DNA from: Chondrosia reniformis
Taxonomy: Eukaryota > Porifera > Demospongiae > Chondrillida > Chondrillidae
Length of the DNA stretch: 64,000 nt
Direction: 5' to 3'
Assembly: GCA_947172415.1 (NCBI GenBank)
Contig: OX359193.1
Span: 8,581,501-8,645,500, forward strand
Positions 11,601 to 23,256 of this stretch are shown here, piece by piece. Below the pieces are notes generated by a model. The model did no database searches and was not told where the DNA came from. It worked only from the letters and a program-made list of their open reading frames with translations. How positions within the stretch are numbered: position 1 is the first letter of the stretch; every line of letters begins with the position of its first letter. A program made the translations under genes and the position numbers.

Positions 11601-13379
11601 GAAGGGGTAAGTCCCTGGTCATCAACCTTGGAGGCGTGCACAGCAGAAGGAGTGCCGGGAGCACCTTATTCCATCAGCTGCTCTGTGAAAGGACCGACTT
11701 CTGCCAAACTTTGTTGGAAGGTGAGTTCCATGCACACATGAATTAACTTTGATATCTGATGGGCAGCCATCTGCACTGCCTTCCCCTGACAGATTCCAGA
11801 GTCCTTTGGTAGCGAGATTAGGTCTTATGTGCTGCGTTGGTGCAGAACTGACAGTCTGGGACAGCCAGCCTCTAAAGAGGTCAGTGACACACTTTGCATT
11901 CCCACAAGTTGATAAATCTCAGTGATCTCATTATTTAGATCAGCAGTGAGAGTTGTAGGGTCAGCTCTACTGATTGCGCAACCACCTTATCAGGCCTGCT
12001 GCCTGCTTGTCCCTATCAGCTCTCTGTCCAGGCCGGGAATGCAGTTGGACTGGGGGAGGGATCTGAAAGGTTCTCCTTCAGCACCTCTGCATCCTCTCCT
12101 GCCCAGGTACAAGGTCTCACACTTTTGAGCAAGTCAGCCAAAGAGATTGCAGTCAGGTGGAAGGAGCCATGTGATAATGGAAGTTCCATTTCAAATTACC
12201 AGATTGAGTATGGGAAGGCAACAATCTCAGTTCCCAGTTCTACACTGGAGTACACTCTGACTAACTTGGATGCAGGTACAACCTACCGAATTCGGGTACA
12301 GGCTAAGAATGATGTTGGTTATGGCCCCGTGAGGTTTGTGCGTGCACATCCCTTCCCATCCAGTTCTGCCTTACAAGTTTATTGTCTTCTTTAGTGCACC
12401 ACTGAGTTGTAAAACTGCCCCTCCTCTTCCAGCCCCTCCCACTCTGTCTGTCATATCTGCCACTCACAACTCTATCAAACTGACGTGGGAAAAGATAAAA
12501 AAGACTCCAATTGTCTCATATAAAATTCAAATGATACTAAATAACAGGTACTGCCAATGGTGTCTGTAGATATGCTATGACTTGGTTGCCATAGCAACAC
12601 CACCATTGTAGGTCTTCCACTGTGTACTCTGGGAATGCCAATACATTTAAAGTTTCAAAACTGTTACCAAATAAGGAATACACCTTCAAAGTCTGTGCAG
12701 TCAACGAGACTGGTGCAGGAGATTGGAGTGATGACTGCATCTGCTCCACATCCCCTCAGCCTCCCCCCACACCACAAGGTAACTCTACACTCACACCATC
12801 CAGTAAATAGCGACAGTACAATATATGTTAAATATACATCACTGGGCTTGTTTGTAAAGAGGTTGTGCGTCTACTTTGTGTATGTAGACTTTCAAGTGTC
12901 TTGTAAAGTTGAAAATGATGTTGGAGTGGCAACATTTACATGGAAGTCATATGAAAGTGACTTTGAAATTCAAGAGAAAAGCAGTGGAACAGAAACTGAC
13001 TTTAAGAAGGTTTGCAAATAATAACTTACAAAAGACATCCATTCACTTGGACTTGTATGCCATGTCATAGATCAGTGTGTCCCATGTGACCAGTTACACC
13101 AGATCAGGGTATTCCCCTGGGGAAGAGTATGAAGTTAGATTGAGAGCAATTTCATCATCAAACTGTTACAGCAACTTTACACAGCTTCTCAAGTTTCAGG
13201 TGCCCTTCCCTAGCCACACCCCCGAGGTAACCATGGTAACATCAGACCCTGAAGTTGAGCCACAGTTTAAGGTTTATCTAGACAAGTTGAAGCAGCACGG
13301 CTTTGCTATTGCCTTCACAGTGATGTCCATTGCTGTGTTGCTGAGTGCATTTCTTTTAGGAATGTACTTGGAATTTTAA
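8681..13379 (+). CDS. FNDC3: FNDC3-family membrane protein, nine fibronectin III domains
   Basis: Seen: 18 exons, at 8681-8896, 8950-9071, 9126-9229, 9292-9386, 9866-10047, 10108-10276, 10336-10422, 10477-10552, 10620-10682, 10738-10916, 11238-11343, 11401-11720, 11793-11879, 11939-12333, 12395-12547, 12612-12778, 12888-13009 and 13071-13379. They give 983 residues in one frame. The N-terminal part (IKGPDGRDKPIKF, KELKEIRNTQIKDKL) matches the FNDC3 head. Nine FN3 modules follow (for example LKWSAPDNNGSPISEYILEW, LTWNPPLDDGGSPITNYIL). A C-terminal transmembrane anchor, IAFTVMSIAVLLSAFLLGMYL, ends the chain. Known: FNDC3A/B are tail-anchored ER/Golgi-associated proteins of about 1200 residues. 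Vertebrate paralogue cannot be assigned. Introns 4 and 10 are minisatellites. Confidence 0.92.
9387..9843 (+). repeat. 31-bp minisatellite of splice donors in FNDC3 intron 4
   Basis: Starts exactly at the intron's first base. Each 31-bp unit begins GTAAGCAATATCCCATAGTG and ends with TACAGAGT or TGTGGAGT. About 14-15 units follow one another, so the sequence AGT|GTAAG, identical to the real exon-intron junction TGGAGT|GTAAGC, recurs every 31 bases. Variants are GTAAGTG, GTAAATG and CTAGCAGAAT. Confidence 0.95.
10918..11216 (+). repeat. 17-bp minisatellite in FNDC3 intron 10
   Basis: About 17 units of CCACACCCCACCACTAG begin next to the donor at 10917 and end shortly before the acceptor at 11237. 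Each unit ends in a pyrimidine/AC stretch plus TAG, resembling a weak 3' splice site. The genuine acceptor reads TTAACTAG. Confidence 0.94.
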
Positions 13380-13616
13380 ATTGTCCCAGCCCATAATTCC
13401 CTTATATGGAGTATAAGAATTTCTTTCACTCTTTACATTCAATTTTTATTTGAAAAATAATTGAATACAATAATTTAATTTAATTTACAATGCAATACGG
13501 TCAAGTATCACCAGTTTCTAATAACATATCTAATGTTTGCATGCATAATGTACACCATACCGACTGAAGAATGTACACTATAGCTGTGGAATAGCACATG
13601 ACAACATCTATGACTG

Positions 13617-15511
13617 TCAGGTGGCTAGTGATAGCTGTTTTGTATAATCATACTCAATTGTTGGAATAACTGACTGAACAAACTTCAGAAAGACCAGCAG
13701 ATATCTAGTGCTAGTCAAGGAACAAGAAAGTTTATTAAACAATAAGCAATATACAGTTTATTAAAACAGTCAATTGCACAAAAGTGCAGCTACTACTGAC
13801 AAGGATACGTGTGCACCTTTAGCTCTCTACCGTCCTCTTCCACAACTGACATTATCTTCTTCATCACCTCGGCATGTCTGTGCACAGACAAGAGCTGAAA
13901 CTGAATTGCAGTAAATCACAAACACTTGTCATGTCTACCTGCAGGGATGTACGGAGAGGCGGTCTGGGGGAGGGACATGGGGGTGGGGCTCCAAGGTGAC
14001 CGTCTTGTGTAAGTGGTCCATACTCACGTCCTCGTACATCTGTTCAGGTACCAGAGCCTTTCCATTCTATAATAAGGGGTGTGGTCACATCTACAATCAC
14101 ATGACTGTCACATGACTCACTTCATCGTAACCAAAGAGCCATAACCTAGGAGTATTGTAGTAATTGTCATATGTTATATTAAGGTCATATGTTCTGGTGG
14201 AGGTGGCTCCTTTGGTAGCCTTTAGTTTTGGTTGCTGGACAACAGCCTACATCAAAGAGATCACCTGATGTCACCTGATGTCATGTGACTTTAGAGTATA
14301 AAACTCACTGGGTCTGGAGGCTCATCCAAAAAGTCTGTTTTAAGGAACAATATTCAATTGACATGCACACTATGTGATTACGCAATACCAACCTTCTAGA
14401 GATCCTATTGGTCCATCATCATCACTGTCCTCATCGTCTCCTTGATCCCCCGATGGGGTCACATGTGATATGGAGACTTTTCCAAGTTGTGGTGCCAATA
14501 CACTTATGTCTTCTGCTTCCTCCTCCAAATCTAAAATGGATGGTTACTATGACAACTGTATGTGGTTAATAAGTGCCACTACCCACTTATCCCATGGTGA
14601 GTGTCCACCCATCCCTCATCGTCAGCGGAGAGTTGCAGAATCTGCTCGTTATAATGCATCTCTTCGACCTGCTTGCTGCGCTTGTAGCACGGAACTGCAG
14701 TCAGGAACAAAAGACCAGTAACATAAGGTTACGAGGGAGGAAGTGAGGACATATAGGGCATGCAATGCAATAGGTAGGCCATATGGTGCAATAAGTAGGC
14801 CATGTGATGCAATAAGTAGGCCATGTGATGCAATAGGTAGGCCATGTGATGCAATAGGTAGGCCATGTGATGCAATGTGATACAGAGTAATGAGCTACCA
14901 TTCTTGGCCTGAAGAAACTGCTTGTTTTCCGGGAGATAAGACTTTCTCTTGGATTGTTTCCTCACTCCAACCCAGCTCCAGGTTCGACAGTGAAATACCA
15001 GATAATCACCAGCCTGTACAAACTGGAGAAGCACTCACCCTCAAACATACACTTGTCAGAGATGTTCGGCAGGACTCACTTCATCTGGTGTCAGCTTGCC
15101 ATTTTCTTTGAAAGTGGACTCCTAATAACAACGAAACTTATACTGAAACATGAATATTCAGGAGTGTTGAAATAAAAAATGGCATATATCCACCCCTTGT
15201 TCATATTTGGAGTGGCAATCGTTAATAGCTTACAATCAGCCACATCATCTGTGTACTAACTGTCAAACTATAGCAGTCGGCCAGCTCACGGATAGTCAAG
15301 CTTGCCTACAGTTAATAGTACATCTGACCTAGATTCGCTTAATGCATTCTTAATTATTATTTGTGAAGTGCTTACAAATTGACTATAAATTTGACTAAAT
15401 CTACAATAACAATATACGTACCTTCGGTACAGAGCTAAGCTTCTCGGCTATTCTCAGTCCCGCCGACTTAACTGCATTGAAGGCACTCTGTGTCACTGTC
15501 GGAGTCGCCAT
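13617..15511 (-). CDS. ATG3: ATG3, E2-like enzyme for ATG8 lipidation
   Basis: Seen: ten minus-strand exons, at 15422-15511, 15080-15121, 14899-15022, 14587-14694, 14393-14530, 14309-14334, 14121-14246, 13939-14066, 13809-13877 and 13617-13704. They give 312 residues (human 314). Hallmarks are [34 protein letters not shown], an acidic flexible region ([10 protein letters not shown]), [20 protein letters not shown], the catalytic HPC motif with Cys260 in [14 protein letters not shown], and a C-terminal [17 protein letters not shown]. Known: ATG3 receives ATG8/LC3 from ATG7 and conjugates it to phosphatidylethanolamine during autophagosome growth. The final exon is split one base before the conserved YLLVFLKF segment; reading through the donor would give a false stop. 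Convergent with FNDC3 (237 bp between stops) and divergent from the SLC25A gene. Confidence 0.94.
14755..14884. repeat. 21-bp minisatellite in ATG3 intron
   Basis: About six units of AATAGGTAGGCCATGTGATGC lie in the intron between the exons at 14899-15022 and 14587-14694. First units are slightly diverged (ATATGGTGCAATAAG). Confidence 0.93.
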
Positions 15512-15524
15512 CTTGTTTGCATAA

Positions 15525-15532
15525 TGACGTCA
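15525..15532. promoter_or_regulatory. CRE/ATF palindrome TGACGTCA between ATG3 and SLC25A
   Basis: A perfect TGACGTCA lies 14 bp upstream of the ATG3 start codon, in the 215-bp divergent promoter. This is the consensus for CREB/ATF family bZIP factors. Function is inferred only from the match. Confidence 0.55.
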
Positions 15533-15563
15533 TGGGCGCTGGGGTAGCTGGGTTTCCCCTCAA

Positions 15564-15569
15564 CACGTG
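15564..15569. promoter_or_regulatory. CACGTG E-box in ATG3/SLC25A divergent promoter
   Basis: CACGTG in the context AACACGTGAT. The core matches the bHLH-Zip E-box and partly the CLEAR/M-box used by MiT/TFE factors at autophagy and lysosome genes. A six-base palindrome is weak evidence alone; its position 53 bp from the ATG3 start is suggestive. Confidence 0.4.
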
Positions 15570-15726
15570 ATTGAGTGCTACAAAGGCATGTGTTTTTCAT
15601 GTTTTTGCAGAAAGTTCGTTATTGAACATTTTCTGGCGAGTTTTGTGTAATTATTAGCTTAGTTTACTACGCTACACGATTTTAATCTATTTATTACTTT
15701 ATTAAAATTAATACTGAGTAAGTATA

Positions 15727-17211
15727 ATGGCCAAGCCGTTTGTTCTTGGGGGATTAGCTTCCTTAGCAGCTGAATTCGGTAAGCAGTTGTAGTTTCCTTG
15801 TCCTCCAATACGCTCCGACTGATTCCCCCCAACTCCGCAGGAACCTTTCCGATCGACACGACCAAAACCAGACTCCAAGTACAAGGACAGAGGATTGAGA
15901 AAGCCTTCAGAAGCCTCAAGTACAAAGGAATGATTGACGCCTTTCTAAAGATCTCCAAGCAAGAAGGCTTGACCGCCTTATACAGAGGGTAAGCTATTGT
16001 GTTATGTTAGATTCACAAGAAATATATTGTCATCTTCTGCCTCGAGTCGGTACGATAGCTACGTGTCTGTAATGTTGCATTATTGCGGATAAGATTTACT
16101 AGGCCATCGTTATAATTAAGAGTTAGACGTTTTTGTTCAACAATAAGTTGGTGTAACAATGATCTATTGTGTAATGATCTATTGTGTAAGTGTGGAGCTG
16201 TGAATTCCCAAAATGACATCACTCTAAAGGAGAGCATTTAGGATTATTAAAGTGTAATGTTATAAACCACATCAAAGTAAAGAATGTGTTGGAAGTCTCA
16301 TATGATGTCACTGTTTACCACAGATGCTCTCCCTCCCTTTTGCAGTGTGTTTCCAGCTCTGCTCAGACAAGCATCCTATGGGACCCTGAAGATTGGCTTG
16401 TACCACACCTTAAAAGGAGTCATCACTCCTGATCCTCTAGATGAGCGTCTTCTGACCAATGTGTGTGCAGGCGTCATCTCAGGAGCTGTATCCTCGGCCA
16501 TAGCCAACCCTACAGACGTGCTAAAAGTGAGGATGCAGGCGGGAGGAGGCTTTAAGGCTGCCATACCACAAGGGGCCAGTACAGCCACTGCCTTTGTCAG
16601 CATATATCAGCTGGAAGGAATAAGAGGACTATATAGGGTATGCAAGACACTGTTGCATAATTTATTGCAGTGTTGCTTAATCTCACCTTGAATGGATATA
16701 GGGAGTTGGACCAACTGCGCAGAGAGCAGCCATTGTAGCAGGAGTACTACTGCCAGCCTATGACCTCTGTAAAAACAACATTCTCAGACACACCTCCATG
16801 ACCGACACACCTTCTCTCCACTTAATGTGAGTGCCAAGAGAGACACTACAGTCACATGACCATCACATGATGGATGTTCTTTGGTTGATGTAGTTCAAGT
16901 GTGACAGCCAGTTTCTGTGCTGCTGTGGCCTCAAATCCTTTTGATGTGGCAAAGACTAGAATGATGAATCAAAGGGCAAATAGTCTGTACAACTACAAGT
17001 CCACGGTTGACTGTCTGCTAAAGGTAACCATGGCAACCTCTTCTTTATATACATATCATGATGGTCTATCCTATTTGTCTGTTTGTAGACACTGCGATAT
17101 GAAGGTTTTGTAGCGCTGTACAAAGGGCTGGTTCCCGCCTACCTCAGACTGGGACCTTGGAATGTGCTGTTCTTTCTGACATACGAGCAATTAAAAATCT
17201 TATTTGATTAA
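15727..17211 (+). CDS. SLC25A30: Mitochondrial carrier, SLC25A14/SLC25A30 (UCP5/KMCP1) type
   Basis: Seen: six exons, at 15727-15778, 15841-15988, 16346-16637, 16702-16826, 16894-17023 and 17089-17211, giving 289 residues, the usual carrier size. Three repeats carry the carrier signature Px[DE]xx[25 protein letters not shown] and [10 protein letters not shown]. The first repeat [18 protein letters not shown] and the loop [17 protein letters not shown] are characteristic of the UCP-like SLC25A14/30 branch. Known: inner mitochondrial membrane transport, in this branch of small anions, with weak uncoupling reported. The symbol is a best guess between SLC25A14 and SLC25A30, since vertebrates duplicated later. 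Intron 2 (357 nt) is the only long one and shows no tandem repeat. Confidence 0.88.
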
Positions 17212-17343
17212 CTGAATAATCTAAAGAGCTTTTTAATTGTATTTAACACTATTTTATTATTTATACATTGTGTTCAGATTTGCTCCAAGTATGGTTCATT
17301 TTATATACCCTCTTTACAGACCACGTGACGGACCTTTCATTGA

Positions 17344-17389
17344 CCAATCAGATTGACAGTAGCGCAGCGCTGATTTTTTGAAATTCAAA
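17344..17389 (+). promoter_or_regulatory. CCAAT box plus CHR element upstream of cyclin B3
   Basis: CCAAT at 17344-17348 is followed 33 bp later by TTTGAA at 17377-17382. The latter is part of a palindrome TTTGAAATTCAAA (17377-17389), so the CHR core occurs on both strands. In animals NF-Y binds CCAAT and LIN54/MuvB binds TTYGAA CHR sites of G2/M genes such as B-type cyclins. It lies 115-160 bp before the cyclin B3 start codon. Confidence 0.6.
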
Positions 17390-17502
17390 CGTGACTGAGT
17401 GTGAGAGGGAGATCTTTTTAAATCCAACATAATCGTAATTTCTCTCATCAGATTTAACCGATTTAGTATTCCATATTAACAATCAGTATATCATATATCA
17501 AG

Positions 17503-19482
17503 ATGCCTGGGCGTATTACCAGACGATCAGTTAATCAAGGAAGCGGAAATAAAGTGAGTCAAACGTTTGTTTGAAGTCTGTTTGTTGATGTGATACTTGT
17601 AACGTAGGTATTAGAAGAACCTGGAGTAGCTGGTCAGAAGAGATTTGTCAGTCATAGTCCTGTGAAGGAGGCGCCAAAGGCCAAAAGGACAGCTTTGGGA
17701 GACATCACAAATGTGGCAGACAAGAAACAGGCTGTAGCAAAGAAGACGCAACAACAGGAAGGACAACTCGGTCACAGACCTGTCACAAGATCGATCAGCG
17801 ACAAGAGGAGACAAGGAAGTCAACCTGTTCAGTCAGTTCTTATCTTAATATGCGAATGATAGCGCCATTCAATCTTAAGTCTCCTATTTCAACAGGTCCA
17901 CAGGCATCACTCCACTACAGGAGTCATTAAAGGCTACAAAGATTCAGGACACCAGTGTTCACGATGAGATCCCCACACTTAATCAAGAGTGGATTGACAT
18001 AGATGCCCAGGAGAGGGACAATGCTAATTATCCGGCCGAGTATGCAGTTGACATATTTAAATACATGAAGGAACGAGAGGTGCAGTGTACTATTGTACTT
18101 CTGAGGGCATGTACTCATGCTACACCTTCCACACTTGTACACAGGGCATGTACTCATGCTACACCTTCCACACTTGTACACAGGGCATGTACTCATGCTA
18201 CACCTTCCACACTTGTACACAGGGCATGTACTCATGCTACACCTTCCACACTTGTACACAGGTCATGTACTCATGCTACACATTCCACACTTGTACACAG
18301 GTCATGTACTCATGCTACACCTTCCACACTTGTACACAGGTCATGTACTCATGCTACACCTTCCACACTTGTACACAGGGCATGTACTCATGCTACACCT
18401 TCCACACTTGTACACAGGGCATGTACTCATGCTACACCTTCCACACTTGTACACAGGTCATGTTTAGCATATCAGATGTTCTTGCAAAGCAACCGGAGAT
18501 CACTAGCGATATGAGGACCATCCTCATTGACTGGATGATTGAGCTGCAAGAGAACTTTGAACTCTACCATGAAACTTTGTACCTTTCTGTGAAGCTAGTC
18601 GATTTGTATCTGTCAAGGAAGACCATTTCAAGGGAAAATTTACAGCTATTAGGAGCAACAGCCATGTTAATTGCTTCTAAATTTGAGGTAATAACTGATG
18701 CACTTTCTATTAGATCACTATACATTTCCCAACTGCTCCTTGCCCTTGTGTGTAGGAACTCTGTCCTCCTTTAATTGATGACTTTATTTACCTGTGTGCT
18801 GATGCATATGACTCCTCAGACATGCGAGTGATGGAGAAGGACATTTTGAAGACCATTGATTACGACATCAACATACCAATAGCCTATAGGTTCCTCAGGA
18901 GGTATGCCAAGGTGAGGCAGTGAGGCAGATAGCACTTCCTTTTTGACTTGTGTACTGGAATACATAGATACATGATACTGTAAGCAAGCTGAACTTTTAA
19001 TTGATTATAGGCTGCTAATATTGGTTTTGACACGCACACTCTGGCCAGATACATTTGTGAATCAGCTTTGCAAGTTCATGAGTTTGTGCATACCAAAGCT
19101 TCAAATATAGCAGCAGCTGCCATGTACCTCGCTCTTAGAATGAAGAAAGTTGCTGGATGGGTAAGCCCCTTTAATTGATGGATTAGTTGCAGTCAAATAT
19201 CAAATGGTTCTCCCCCATAGTCCCCCACATTGCAACACTACACTGAAATGTCCCTGCTGCAACTGCTGCCATTAGTGAAGAGACTAAATGTTATGCTGAA
19301 GACTCCATGGAAATCTAACCTTACTGTTAGAACAAAGTATTCCCATGAGTAAGTGTCATGTGACTATCACATGACACCTTATTCACCCTTACCTTTAATT
19401 ATCACTATCCAGGGTGTTTTGTTGTGTTGCAAAGATTGCTCCGTTGGATGATGTAGACAAGGACGCTGCCTCCCTCCTCTAG
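17503..19482 (+). CDS. CCNB3: Cyclin B3
   Basis: Seen: eight exons, at 17503-17553, 17608-17831, 17896-18079, 18457-18687, 18756-18911, 19011-19160, 19221-19348 and 19413-19482, giving 397 residues. A destruction box RTALGDITN is at residues 44-52. The cyclin box begins EYAVDIFKYMKEREVMF and contains MRTILIDWMIELQENFELYHETLYL and INIPIAYRFLRRYAK, the B3-type spelling. No KEN box seen. Known: cyclin B3 partners CDK1 and promotes anaphase and meiotic progression; most animals outside vertebrates have a short form like this. Intron 3 is a minisatellite carrying copies of its own acceptor. A CCAAT/CHR promoter pair lies upstream. Confidence 0.93.
18106..18462 (+). repeat. 38-bp minisatellite of splice acceptors in CCNB3 intron 3
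   Basis: Nine to ten 38-bp units, each starting GGCATGTACTCATGCTACAC and ending CACACTTGTACACA. Every unit junction reads TTGTACACAG followed by GGCATGT or GTCATGT. The last copy is the true 3' splice site and the first seven exon bases (ACACAG|GTCATGT, exon from 18457). All three forward frames stay open through the array. Confidence 0.95.
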
Positions 19483-19706
19483 ATATAGTATTTGACATTT
19501 TTCTTTTGGTTTATTATGTATATACTTGTATGTAAAGGTTCTTATTTCTAAGTGCACTGAGTTATACGGAATTATCCGACCAATAACACTAATTGATTAG
19601 CCAAGGGCAAAATGGTGGTTTGTTGCAGTTCTGCCGATTCCTTTGATCTTGTAGAGAGAAACGTTTTACTCAAACATTAAGAACGAAAAGTGATTTTGTT
19701 TGCATC

Positions 19707-21844
<2,138 letters not shown>

Positions 21845-22013
21845 CTTTTGTAGTGTATATTTTTACCCATACACAGTATAGCAGTTTAAAGTTTTTACAT
21901 GATATGTCCAATATGTTGTATTTATTATTCACATTAACTTCACTATAATTTGTGTAGCCACATCAATCTCAATTTTACAAGAATGAAAACATGAAATAAA
22001 TTTAGAGTTCGAG

Positions 22014-22936
22014 TTACTCTTGCATCTTTTTGGAGATACCTCCTCTAAGTCTTCCGGTTCTTCTAGCAGCAATAAGCCCCACCTTTCTCCCCGGTGGCGT
22101 GCTCCTCTTCACAGTGCTGGGTGTACCAATATGCTGGTGGTTACCTCCTCCAAACGGATGCTCCACAGGCTGTCAGAAAAACAACACAAAGCAGTCAGTA
22201 CACGCGCTGAGAACCTGGCATTATGAAACGGCTAATATGGGCTGGATGTGCGGACTCACGTTCATGGCCACACCTCTGACACGCGGCCAGCACTTTCTCT
22301 TCACTTTGTACTTGTGATAAGCTGTTCCCGCCTTTAGCATAGGCTTGTCGATGCGGCCTCCTCCCGCTACTATTCCTACTTGCGCCCTATTGGCCGAAGA
22401 TAGCAGCTTCTTAGCACCGGATGGCAACTTTACTCTCGTCTTCTTGGTCTCGGAGTTATGTGCAATCACTGTAGCATAGTTACCCGACGCACGCGCCAGC
22501 TTACCTCTGTCGCCCAACTTCTCCTCTAAATTACACACAATGGCTCCCTCCGGCATACAACTCAAAGGTAACACGTTCCCAACTGTAAGCTGAGCTACAG
22601 AACGTGAAAAAATAATATAAACTTAAGGAATATTCACATTGCTTGCCTCTACGCACCCTTCTTCCCACAGTACACAAACTGTCCCGTGTACATGCCCTCA
22701 GTGGCTATAAACAGTTCTTGTCTAAGTCTGTACTTGTAAGGGTCCCTAAAGACTACCCTTGCTAGAGGAGCTCCGCGCCCGGGGTCGTGTATAACCTCTT
22801 TAACGACTCCTTTCAAGTAACCATGGCGTTCCGCGTAATCGGGTATACGAAGTTTAGCTGGTCCTTTACGGTGCTTCGTGTGAGAGCGAAATATGCTTCC
22901 TCTACCCTTTCTCTGTGACCTGATGACACGACCCAT
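22014..22936 (-). CDS. RPL8: 60S ribosomal protein uL2 (RPL8)
   Basis: Seen: three coding exons, at 22657-22936, 22260-22594 and 22014-22169, giving 256 residues (human 257). The start [19 protein letters not shown], the core [17 protein letters not shown] and [10 protein letters not shown], and the peptidyl-transferase loop [18 protein letters not shown] are nearly invariant in eukaryotes; the loop histidine of uL2 is present. A 3' splice site lies one base before the ATG (AGGTAG|G), so a 5' untranslated exon is likely. A donor GAA|GTAAGT is available near 23048. Known: large-subunit core protein beside the peptidyl-transferase centre. 3' end overlaps or abuts that of PRKX. Confidence 0.97.
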
Positions 22937-23256
22937 CCTACCTCTAACAATAAAGATATCAAAGAAGCTATCAAGGTTCTGCTACTGTTAAACAGTCTAC
23001 TAAACAAGAGAACTAGTGCGATTCGATGAACATGTGACTTGACTTACTTCTCCTCGATGTAACGAATGGGTTTTCATGAAAACGCAAAATTTGTCGTCCA
23101 CGTGTTGGTAGGTGTGAATACTAGCTCGTACACTCATTGTTGTCCATTTGCAAAAAGTAGCGACAGATCGGGTGCCTCTATCCGAAAGCAACTATTCCAG
23201 GGGACCTTTGAACTGCAAATTCTTTAGATCCTGCAAAGAAGGGCTGGCTGGAGAGG
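22937..23256. promoter_or_regulatory. Divergent promoter region RPL8 / DKC1
   Basis: The 320 bp between the RPL8 and DKC1 start codons hold the predicted RPL8 leader exon and intron (about 22938-23047) and both promoters. Both genes serve ribosome production, so shared control would be sensible, but that is inference. Confidence 0.5.

Noticed and set aside
13380..13616. Additional small gene between FNDC3 and ATG3
   Set aside because: Only AT-rich sequence with polyadenylation-like signals for the two convergent genes.
22937..23140. Possible box C/D snoRNA in the RPL8 leader intron
   Set aside because: No RTGATGA/CTGA box pair with terminal stem was found on reading the minus strand.
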